NCBI GenBank assembly: GCA_012974425.1
Contig: JAAXQE010000181.1
Span: 1-55,007, forward strand
Origin: Geopsychrobacter sp.
Lineage (GTDB): Bacteria; Desulfobacterota; Desulfuromonadia; Desulfuromonadales; Geopsychrobacteraceae
Direction of reading: 5' to 3'
DNA: 55,007 nucleotides
Shown here: positions 10,501 through 17,900 of the stretch, in pieces
Numbering within the stretch: the first letter of the stretch is position 1
Layout: every line of letters begins with the position of its first letter
Program-made: the position numbers and the translations under genes
Notes under the pieces: model-generated
Database searches by the model: none
The model's input: only the letters and a program-made list of their open reading frames with translations
What the model was told of the DNA's origin: nothing

Positions 10501-11455
10501 CTGCGCCGCGACCGTCGCTCGACGAACCGATCCCCTTGATGACCGCGTAGATTTTATCGCCGTCGCGTTCGGCATCGGCCAGACGCTTGATGACAACGAT
10601 GCCCAGGCCTTCACCCAGGGTGGTACCATCGGCATCGGCGTCAAACGATTTGGCGTGACCGGAGGGAGAGAGTGCCGGCGTCTTGCTGAAGCAGGTGTAC
10701 ATGAAGATGTCGTTGAAGGTGTCGATGCCACCGGTGATCACCATGTCGGACTTGCCGGCGGCGAGTTCCAGGGCGGCCAGATTGAGCGCGCTCAGGGAGC
10801 TGCCGCAGGCGGCGTCGACCACACAGTTGGTGCCGCCGAAATCAAAATGCTTGCTGATCCGACCGGCAACCACATTGCCGAGCAGGCCGGGGAAAGAGTT
10901 CTCCTGCCAGGGCACATAGGTATCACTGATGCGCTGCATGACATCCTCGGCGATGGCATCGGCGATGCCGGCATCTTTCAAGGCCTCGCGCCAGCGGGGA
11001 TGACCCAGACGGGCGCCTAAGGGCACCACCAGTTCCAGGGTGCCGGTAATACCGAGAATGACGCTCACCCGGTCGCGATCGAATTCTTTCGCGTCGGTGT
11101 AACCGGCATCCTTGAGCGCCTGATCGACGGCCACCAGACCCAGCAGCTGTGAGGTGTCGATCGCCTCCAGGGCATTGGGCAGTATGCCGTATTCCATCGG
11201 GTTGAAATCGACGGGAGAAAGAAAGCCACCATGCTTGGCGTAAACCTTGTCGGGAGCCTTGGGGTCCGGATCGAAATAATCATCGGACCGCCAGTGGGTC
11301 TCCGGAACCTCGGTGATCGCATCGACACCATTCTTGATGTTGGTCCAGAAAGTGCCATTATCGGCTGCCTGAGGAAACAGGCAGCCGATCCCGACAATGG
11401 CCAGAGGTGTCGTTGCCGCTGCCTGCTGGTTCTGTTCTCCGCCGTTATTCTTCAA
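4592..11455 (-). CDS. pfaA: PUFA/secondary-lipid synthase subunit PfaA-like: KS-AT-ACP(x4)-KR-DH
   Basis: 2287 aa; KS VDAACGSSLSALNLA, AT YAGHSYGELTAL, four LGIDSIKRVEILSAL ACP motifs, KR VVVVSGGARGVTAEVAIALA, DH FLKSHVIDGKAVLPMALMIEW. TTG start overlapping the upstream stop. Confidence 0.93.
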   Translation of the reverse strand: MKNNGGEQNQQAAATTPLAIVGIGCLFPQAADNGTFWTNIKNGVDAITEVPETHWRSDDYFDPDPKAPDKVYAKHGGFLSPVDFNPMEYGILPNALEAIDTSQLLGLVAVDQALKDAGYTDAKEFDRDRVSVILGITGTLELVVPLGARLGHPRWREALKDAGIADAIAEDVMQRISDTYVPWQENSFPGLLGNVVAGRISKHFDFGGTNCVVDAACGSSLSALNLAALELAAGKSDMVITGGIDTFNDIFMYTCFSKTPALSPSGHAKSFDADADGTTLGEGLGIVVIKRLADAERDGDKIYAVIKGIGSSSDGRGAAIYEPSAAGQQKALRRAYAQGGVDPQTIELIEAHGTGTRVGDAVEVTALKAVFGEADSPWCAIGSIKSQIGHTKAAAGSAGLIKAAMALYNKTLPPTIKVKQPQDAVTSADSAFYINTEARPWIPRGDHPRRAGISALGFGGSNFHCLLEEHQSRKTAADWQGDVQIVAFSAAEEAGLKTALQNFPATGSWHDLRLAAAQSRSDFDVQHACRLVLVLDKAKSNTAALVQTALSMLANKPGQNSWSTPDGTFFVKGEAGGSLAMLFPGQGAQYAGMLKDLALQFPQFLEVLKMADRAFVANTGGEQGRLVEFVYPRTSFDQAGRDRDEANLQATQVAQPALGAVSLGACELLAGFNVTAAAYAGHSYGELTALCAGGYFDSDTLHALSRLRGELMAAGEGDRGSMLAVSAPLERVESFLKDSGLKLVLANRNTPEQGVLSGATAEIEKAATLLSEQGMRYKQLAVAAAFHSELVADASGPFGERLQTIEFTKPTASVFANTSGASYPESAQKAREILAAQLALPVNFVAEIEAMYAAGMRTFLEVGPGARLTGMVKAILGEREHQALALDASNGKRSGINDLARALAQLTVLGHPVDLTRWDEGYAATLKSTQSKKPGMRIPLTGANYFKAPKKRPPVKVQPAAASATMSAAVTTAASGTTPQPPVSQRMGAMTDRSAAPTTVPYTANLRDALQLTRQSMQALQNLQEQTSRLHQQFLEGQASATISFTNLVEQQNRLLQGQPPGPVAAAPFQSPISQRPPAVAPSQPVQAAVAEVSAPATPSAAASTHVVDSTVVSNTLLAVIAEKTGYPEEMLELEMTLDADLGIDSIKRVEILSALQERLPEAPAVKPEDLGTLQTLGQIIDHLSAGMTSVPLAETAAQVGTPAVDGNRVSTVLLEVIAEKTGYPMEMLELEMALDTDLGIDSIKRVEILSALQEKLPEAPAVKPEDLGVLQTLGQIVEYLSAGMASAPLASPSAQVTTPTINSDQVATVLLEVIAEKTGYPMEMLELEMALDTDLGIDSIKRVEILSALQEKLPEAPAVKPEDLGVLQTLGQIVDHLAAAGSKAPVSATPPTAASSIDKDAVATCLLEVIADKTGYPMEMLELEMALDTDLGIDSIKRVEILSALQDKLPGAPAIKPEHLGTLQTVGQIVDFLASVSGAAEAAEKAETPFELPSVGSAVERKVLKAVPLQGEKDPASLKLPQGSVIWVSDDGSALPSAVGRQLALRELSAEKIDLNRLNGLTPPAELAGLIILAPQAGVDDLCLQNSFRLMQLAEPALNSAGQKSGAVLATVSRLNGRFGLPVGGPLKDALSGGLAGMAKTAGHEWSEVACKAYDLSADMDDADKAAEMLVAELLVDGEQEIGFSNEGLFSLKLVDESLATEPLRSPVSYGDVVVVSGGARGVTAEVAIALAASSQATLLLLGRSAAPQAEPAWLDGLAAEAEIKKALSAHADVPLKPREIGQKYQEIIAKREIRSSLQRIKEAGGQPIYRSVDLRDGAAVLTVIREIREEYGPIKGLIHGAGVLADRLIVDKTAEQFAQVYSTKIHGLRSLLAAIAEDDLRFMVMFSSSTGRFGRTGQVDYAVANEILNKIAHEQAGLRPDCRVLSLNWGPWDGGMVTPALKKLFAEEGVAVIDLKAGADYLIEEIATKPGGPVELVILGGREEAATDTPAQSHENIYVSRAFELDISIEQYPFLKSHVIDGKAVLPMALMIEWMAHAAIHNNPGLRFHGFNDLRVLKGVSLEQGQTHALQLTTGTVFKSGGVYVVPVELSGVSSSGQQFVHSRAKMVLAAKLPQSQPAMKSQEMPVYNRPMEQIYHPERLFHGPDFQGIREVMGCSNDDIAALVRPAQLPTDWIEQPLRNSWLADPLALDSSFQLMILWSFERYQAASLPVFAGRYRQYREQFPESGAEIRVRVTSQSASQAVADIDFVDPTSGALIARIEGYECVIDASLNASFQRNKLQGVA
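7030..8115 (-). repeat. Four tandem acyl-carrier-protein domains encoded inside pfaA
   Basis: gcttgatcga (LGIDSIK region) recurs at 7141, 7429, 7720 and 8011: spacing 288, 291 and 291 nt; protein units nearly identical (GYPMEMLELEMALDTDLGIDSIKRVEILSALQ). Confidence 0.95.
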
Positions 11456-13092
11456 CTGAGAAACTCCTTAATCTGTTCGATTTCAAGCGGGGTCGTAAGT
11501 GCGGCCTCGTCGTCGAGGCGACCCCCCTGGATTTTAAGTTGGTTGGCCCGTATCAAAACGGCCGCACCAAAGAGAATGTTCCATGCGACAGTTGCAATCC
11601 TGCGTTGTTCGGGGGCATCCAGACAAGAGTCTTTGACCCATTCGTTGAAGGCTCCCATCGACGGGCCGCACCAGACCTGATAGTCGAGTTTTCGATCCGA
11701 TTCGCCGCGATTGGCCCAGACCGGTGATTGGCCGAGGTACCAGCGAAAGACCAGCGCCATCTTGTATTTGGGATCAGCTTCGGCCTTGGCCAGTTGGCGC
11801 GGGTCGCGCTGCAGAAAAAAGCTGCGCGTCTCCTGCCAGACCTGATCGAGATCTTTTCGAAACAGGGTCTTTTCCAGCTTCTGCCGCTCCTGGACAGGCA
11901 GATCTTCGATGCTGCTGTGGGCCCGATAGAGTTCGTACAGCTTGGCCGCCCGCATGGAGAACATGGTGCCCCGTTTCAGCACCTGGACCTTGACCCCCAT
12001 CTCGAACATATCTCCGGATGGAGCCATGGTGATGTCGGCCTGCCGGGTTTCAGCCAGCATCTGACGAACCTCGTCACAGGTCCCCGATTCGACACAGGCT
12101 TGGTTGACCGTACCAGTCACCAGATAGGCGGCACCCAGCGCGAAGGCCGCCGCTGCGGAAGTAGGGGTGGCTATCCCGCCTCCGAGGCCGACCCTGAGGG
12201 CCTTGGTATAGCGGTATTGCTGCTGCAGTCGATCCCTTAAGGCGGCAATCGTGGGGAACAGGGCGAGGGCCGGACGGTTGTCGGTGTGGCCGCCGGAATC
12301 GGCTTCCACCGTCAGGTCCTGGGCCATGGGGATCTGCAGCGCCAATTCGGCCTGGGCCTCGCTGAGATCGCCCGCGGCCACCAGTTGCTGCAGGAACTTT
12401 TCAGGCGGGGGGGCGAAAAACTTGGCCGCAACCTCTTCGCGGGAGACCTTGGCCATAATCTGGTTGGGAGTCACAATCTGATCGTTCTCGTCGCGATGAA
12501 TGCCATGAGTCCGATAGCGCACCAGCGGCAGGGTCAATGCCAGGAATGCCGAGGCTTCAACCAGGCGAATCCCGCGTCGCAGGTAGAGATCGACCAGGGT
12601 GTTTTCAAGCTGCGGCTCGTTCGGGCTGTGGATCAGGTTGAAACCATAGGCGTAGTTTCCGCCATCGGTCTCGAACTGGTCAATCGCCGTTTCAACATCT
12701 CGAGGCAACAAACCGGCCGCACCGAAGAAGCCGAGCATCCCCTCATTGCCGAGAGCCCTGGCCAATGCGACGGAACTGATGCCCTTGGCCATCGATCCGC
12801 CGACCAGAGGATAGCGAATACCGTGATCGCGGCAAAAACTCGGATCCCCCAGGCGCTCCAGCAGGCATGGCGCGACAATCCCTTCGAAAGGCCGCACCGC
12901 GCCGGGAGGTTCAGCTGCCGAGAAATTCATTCCAGCCTGAATGACAACCGCATCATCATGCCTTGCGAGAAACAGGGGCTGATCGATCCGGCGCAGCGCC
13001 TCCAGGCCGTTTAACCCGGAAGGCTGGCCCTTCGATGCTGCAGGCTGGAATAATCCGATCGCCGGCCGCTTGATATGTTCGAAACGTTTCAA
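11452..13092 (-). CDS. pfaD: PfaD-type trans-acting enoyl reductase (PfaD/FabD-associated nitropropane dioxygenase-like family)
   Basis: 546 aa; YPLVGGSMAKGISSVALARALGNEGMLGFFGAAGL, EADSGGHTDNRPALALFPTI, VGLGGGIATPTSAAAAFALGAAYLVTGTVNQACVESGTC. TTG start overlapping the ispH stop. Confidence 0.93.
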   Translation of the reverse strand: MKRFEHIKRPAIGLFQPAASKGQPSGLNGLEALRRIDQPLFLARHDDAVVIQAGMNFSAAEPPGAVRPFEGIVAPCLLERLGDPSFCRDHGIRYPLVGGSMAKGISSVALARALGNEGMLGFFGAAGLLPRDVETAIDQFETDGGNYAYGFNLIHSPNEPQLENTLVDLYLRRGIRLVEASAFLALTLPLVRYRTHGIHRDENDQIVTPNQIMAKVSREEVAAKFFAPPPEKFLQQLVAAGDLSEAQAELALQIPMAQDLTVEADSGGHTDNRPALALFPTIAALRDRLQQQYRYTKALRVGLGGGIATPTSAAAAFALGAAYLVTGTVNQACVESGTCDEVRQMLAETRQADITMAPSGDMFEMGVKVQVLKRGTMFSMRAAKLYELYRAHSSIEDLPVQERQKLEKTLFRKDLDQVWQETRSFFLQRDPRQLAKAEADPKYKMALVFRWYLGQSPVWANRGESDRKLDYQVWCGPSMGAFNEWVKDSCLDAPEQRRIATVAWNILFGAAVLIRANQLKIQGGRLDDEAALTTPLEIEQIKEFLS

Positions 13093-13952
13093 CAGTCCTT
13101 CTCCTGAAGAGCGCTCAAGACCCGTTTGATTTCATCGACGATTTTTTTCGGGGTAGAGGCTCCGGCGGTCAGCCCGATTATCGGATACTGCCTCAACTCT
13201 TCGAGGGGCAGATCGTCGGCCGTCTCGACATGGTGGGCCTTGGCCCCATGCGCCCTGACAACCTGGGCCAGACGCCGCGTGTTGCTGCTTTCGTAACCGC
13301 CGGCGACGACGACGAAATCGACCTTGTCGGCAATGCGGAGCGCCTCGTCCTGACGCTGTCTGGTCGCAGCACAAATTGTTTGCAAAATAGTTATGTCCAG
13401 TTCCTTGTTATGTTGCAGGTACCGGCTAATGGAATTAAAGATTTCCTTGTCCTGGGTGGTCTGGGCTGCCAGGCAGTATTTTTTGCTCGCGTCGAGCTTC
13501 AGCTTCTCACATCCGTCCTGCGAATCGAAGAGCACCACCTCTCCCGCGGCATAGCTGAGCAGGCCCTTCACCTCGGGATGCGCTTCTTCCCCGTAGAGCA
13601 GCAGGGTTCGGCCATCGGCCGTGTGCCTTTCGATGAGCAGGCAGGCTGCCGCAACTTTCGGGCAGGTTGCATCGGTGATATGAACCCCGCGAGCGCTCAA
13701 TTCCTGCCGGATCTCTTTCGCGATACCGTGTGCACGAATCACCACCGTCGATCCCGTCGGCACCTCGTCGGGGGAGCGCACCGTGATCACACCTTTTTCG
13801 GCATATTCCCTGACGACCTGGGGGTTGTGGATGATCGACCCAAGGATAAAGATCTCCTTCTCTTCAGTCGCCTGAATAAGGTCATTGAGCTTGCGGAGCG
13901 CCAGGTCGACGCCCATGCAAAAACCGGCTTTTTGAGCACTGAGTACTTCCAT
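13089..13952 (-). CDS. ispH: 4-hydroxy-3-methylbut-2-enyl diphosphate reductase (IspH/LytB)
   Basis: 287 aa; MEVLSAQKAGFCMGVDLALRKL, DATCPKVAAA, ICAATRQRQDEA, VVVAGGYESSNTRRLAQV, TAGASTPKKIVDEI. Confidence 0.95.
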   Translation of the reverse strand: MEVLSAQKAGFCMGVDLALRKLNDLIQATEEKEIFILGSIIHNPQVVREYAEKGVITVRSPDEVPTGSTVVIRAHGIAKEIRQELSARGVHITDATCPKVAAACLLIERHTADGRTLLLYGEEAHPEVKGLLSYAAGEVVLFDSQDGCEKLKLDASKKYCLAAQTTQDKEIFNSISRYLQHNKELDITILQTICAATRQRQDEALRIADKVDFVVVAGGYESSNTRRLAQVVRAHGAKAHHVETADDLPLEELRQYPIIGLTAGASTPKKIVDEIKRVLSALQEKDC

Positions 13953-14002
13953 TTCTTATTCCTGAGAACCTGCATTTTGACATGATAAGGGGGGCAGAAC
14001 TA

Positions 14003-14033
14003 ACCTGCCTCCATTAACACCTGCCTCCATTAA
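14003..14033. repeat. Tandem duplication of a 15-bp unit (ACCTGCCTCCATTAA, period 16) in the ispH leader
   Basis: acctgcctccattaa at 14003-14017 and 14019-14033. Confidence 0.9.
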
Positions 14034-14040
14034 GCCGCAG

Positions 14041-14073
14041 ACTATAGCGTTTTTACGCTTAAAATTTAAGCGT
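14041..14073 (-). promoter_or_regulatory. Candidate promoter and overlapping palindrome upstream of the ispH-pfa operon
   Basis: Minus strand: TTAAAT (14069-14064) - 17 nt - TATAGT (14046-14041); perfect inverted repeat ACGCTTAAA-A-TTTAAGCGT at 14055-14073 overlaps the -35 and spacer. Confidence 0.45.
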
Positions 14074-14359
14074 TAAATGCCTCCCCGGAGCCACCGGCAC
14101 TTTATCGATAAAGAACGGCGAGCTTATTCCATCGGCCCGCTACGATTTTCTCCTACAATTCCGCCGACCTAGACGGAATTCGCAAAGATCAAATGGTTTC
14201 ATGTAGGCCTCTCTCGTCGTATTTATGGGGGTCGGGTTGTGGCTTACCTGTGGCGCATTATCTCTGGCAACAAGCCGTAGCTGGATCTTTTGCGGCTATT
14301 GGTAAAATACGTTCGCGAGTCTGCAGCAGCATCAGAGTCATGACGATCTGATGTTCGCT

Positions 14360-14509
14360 TCAGCCCCGCTTAAGCTGATGACAGGGGGGATCACGCAACC
14401 CGATCACTTGCACAAAATCGAGATAAGCGGGCAATCCTGCAATGAAGTTGTCGGGCCTGCGCGATGGTGGCGGCCTTGGTACTGGAATTGGTAGAACGTC
14501 TTGTGCCAT
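14360..14509 (-). pseudogene. Short ORF with good ribosome-binding site (MAQDVLPIPVPRPPPSRRPDNFIAGLPAYLDFVQVIGLRDPPCHQLKRG), possible truncated gene or mobile-element remnant
   Basis: 49-aa ORF preceded by GCGAGGTGAAATAATT; no obvious complete product; sits in an otherwise gene-poor ~700-bp gap. Confidence 0.25.
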
Positions 14510-14653
14510 AATTATTTCACCTCGCTGGTGATAGCTGTTTGCTCACACAAGCAGCTGTCATTCCGGTTCTTCCGGGATCAATGAGGTTCTTACCGTTTTA
14601 TCGCTGGTAGATCTGAGTTTTAGCGTTTGATCCCCTGGCTTGGAGAAGAGTGA

Positions 14654-14938
14654 ATGGATTTTTTTACAGAAGTGACCGATGAACAGATCCGCCGTGAACG
14701 CGAAAAGGCGCGCCTCTTGCGCAAGCAGGGCTGGTGGCAGAACCGCATCGCTCGAGGGGACTGTCACTATTGTGGAGAGCGGTTCGCTGCCAAGGCGTTG
14801 ACCCTGGATCACATTGTCCCCCTGGCGCGCGGTGGGCGGAGCAGCAAGGGGAACTGCGTGCCCGCCTGTAAGGAGTGCAACAATAAGAAACGCGACCTAT
14901 TGCCCCTCGAATGGCAGGAGTATCTCGATAGAATATAG
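14654..14938 (+). CDS. Small HNH endonuclease domain protein
   Basis: CHYCGERFAAKALTLDHIVPLARGGRSSKGNCVPACKECNNKKRDLLPLEW: two CxxC plus DHIVP...N HNH signature. Confidence 0.88.
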   Translation: MDFFTEVTDEQIRREREKARLLRKQGWWQNRIARGDCHYCGERFAAKALTLDHIVPLARGGRSSKGNCVPACKECNNKKRDLLPLEWQEYLDRI

Positions 14939-14957
14939 GCTGGTTTATGTGGGAATG

Positions 14958-17900
14958 TTAGTAACTAGTGCGTCGTTTCGCCATGGCCAGTCGGTATAGT
15001 TCTTCATAGCGCAGCGCCGAACCTGTCCAGCTGAAATCTATGTTCATCCCTTTCTTTACCAATGACAGCCAGCGGGTGCGTTGTGGATAGAGCTCGAGAG
15101 CCCTGTCGATAGATTCAAGCAGTGCTTCCGGGGTTGCATCATCAAAGACAAAGCCATTGCCGGTCTTGCTATTCTGCTGCAGGTCACTGACGGTGTCTGC
15201 CAGCCCGCCGGTCTGGCGCACAATCGGCAGCGCGCCGTAACGCAATGCGATCATCTGGGTCAGGCCGCAGGGTTCATAGCGACTCGGGACCAGTAAGCAA
15301 TCGGCGGCAGAATAGATCCGGCGTGAGAGATTTTCGTCGAACTGCAGGCCGATGGAAAATTTGTCGGTATTCTCCTCCTGGCGTGCCTGCCAGAAGGCCA
15401 TCTGCTCTTTATTCCCGCTGCCGAGCAGCACGAATTGCAGCTCGCGTTGCATGAGCTGGGGCCAGATCTTTTCGATCAGGTCGATCCCCTTCTGACGATC
15501 AAGGCGGCTAACGACCGCTATGAGTGGCAGATCATGGCGTTCTGCCAGGCCCAACTCTTTCTGCAGCGCTCGTTTGCAACTGCGTTTACCCTTGAGGTTG
15601 GCACTGCTGAAGGGTTTGTGCAGGGCCGGGTCGAGGGCCGGGTCCCAACTCTTCTCATTGATACCGTTTACAATCCCATAGAGGTCACGACTGCGACTGC
15701 GTAACAGCCCATCGAATCCGTGACCCTGCTCAACCTGCTGAATCTCCTGGCAATAGGTCTCTGAGACGGTATTGATCAGATCGGCGTGGACGATCCCCCC
15801 CTTGAGGAAGCTGATGTTTCCAAAATATTCCAGATGCTGGGTGCTGGTGAATTCTGGAGGCAGTCCGAGTTTCTCGACCTTGCTCAGGGGGAAGATTCCC
15901 TGATACCCCAGATTGTGGATCGTCAGGAGAGTCGAGGTCGCAGCAAAGAAGGGGTCTGCCGCGTGTTCGGTTTTCAACAGGGCCGGAATGAGCGAGGTCT
16001 GCCAGTCATGCAGGTGCAGGATGTCGGGGCGGAAATCGGCCCGCACTAGATATTCAAGTACCGCACGGCTGAAGAAGGTGAAGCGCCGGGCATTATCCTG
16101 ATAGTCGCCATCGGGGGTTCCATACAGATATTCCCGATCAAAATACTCAGGGGCGTCGATGAAGTGGTAGGGGACGCCTTCCCAAATCGCCTGGCGTAGG
16201 CTGGCGTGGATCGTCTCACCGCCAATGTTCACCTCAATTGCTTTGTGACCCTTGGCCAGGGAGAAACCATTGCGCTGAGCCGAGCGGTAGCAGGGCATGA
16301 TTACGCGTACATCATGGCCCAGTTGACGTAGGGCGCGCGGCAGTGATCCGGCCACATCGGCCAGACCACCGGTTTTGGCAAAGGGGGTAGCCTCTGAGGC
16401 AACAAAGAGGATTTTCATTAAACTGGGCCCTCTGCCTGTCGAGTCTGTTGGGAGTGCTTGGCCTATGGGCAGGTCTTCTGAGAGAAGCCCTTGGAAAAAG
16501 TCATCCAGCAGATACGACGATTTTTCAGCCAGCTGCAGAATTGCGCGGTAATTAATTATAGCATTCTCGGTTTTGGACGATAATTTACCGATATCATTCT
16601 CTTTTGCCTTATGGGAATTGATTGTTTGGAGCAGGATCAACAGGATTAAATTTACCAGATCTTCCTGTTTGAACCAGGTTTTTCCATCAAACTCGTGGAG
16701 AGGGATGATGTTGTCAAGATAGGTATCGTCAAATAACTGTTTTAAAATTATTTCGGGATGGAGGTCGTCTGATACCGCCGCGCAGATGATAGCTGGCGCC
16801 GCGGCGCATATCTGCAGTGGGGCGGCGAACCAGACCGAAGCGACTTTGTGCAGCAGTTGCTCATCGGTCAGACCTATGTCTGGGGTCTCAGCCCGCAGGG
16901 ATTCAAGTTGCTCACTGAAGCCTGGACCACCCACAACCGCGGAGGGGTTTTGGATATTCAGCCATTCCATCAACTGACTGAGCAGCGGGTTGATGTCGAG
17001 GATCAGCGCGCGTGCGGCGAGATCGTTCGCTCCCTGCAGACCCAGCTGTTGATAGAGTCGTGCCCAATGACCCTGATCATCGGACTGATGCTGAAAACTA
17101 TCCAGAACGATGTGGGCGTAAGGCGGCAGTTCAAAGTAGAATCGCTCCGTTGCCGGTCGTAGATATTCCAGCGAATTATTGAGGCTGCGACAGCAAAAGA
17201 AGCCGGACTCTGGCTTGAGTTGCAGCGCATCCCGCAACGATTTATTCTCGGTTTTCGAGTTGACTGCAGGGCCGACAAAACCGCGAATCAGGTGCGAACT
17301 GTTGTTACATAGCACCAGGACCCTTTGGCCATCAGTTGCGTTGCTGTAGGCGAAGACCTCTTCTGCAATGCCCTGTTCCGAAACGAAATCATACAGCTGA
17401 AAATTTTTTGCGCCACTGAAGAGCGGACGTTTCTGTAACAGCGGGGCAATCTTTTGGCGGTGTTCATTGAGCAGGCGCTGATCTATTTTTTCTTGCCACT
17501 CCGGCCTGCTGAACTCCATGCCGTATTTTTCACGCAGTCCCTCGAGTTGGCCGTGAGCAAACAGCGGCAGGCCAGGCATGCTGCAGAGCAGGGTGGCGAC
17601 ACAGAAGTATTTTTCGCTATTCCCAAACTGTTCAATGGCGGTCTCTTCATCGGGGTTGCTCATGAAGTTGACGAAACGTTGCAGAATAGCCGGATCGAAG
17701 GCGAGGATCTCACTTAAGGTCTTGCGGTACAGGGCATTGTCTTCGCGTTTCAGCATGTTCATAAAGGCGCTGTTATAAACCCGGTGCATGCCGAGGGTGC
17801 GCACAAAATAGCCTTCCATCAGCCAGAAGGCCTCGGCGACCAGCAGGGTGTCGGGCTGTTCGGCCTTGATCCGCTCGACGACTTCGCGCCAGAATTCGAC

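Noticed and set aside
14558-14812. 84-aa minus-strand ORF
   Set aside because: Overlaps the HNH gene antisense, whose Cys/His motifs are clear.
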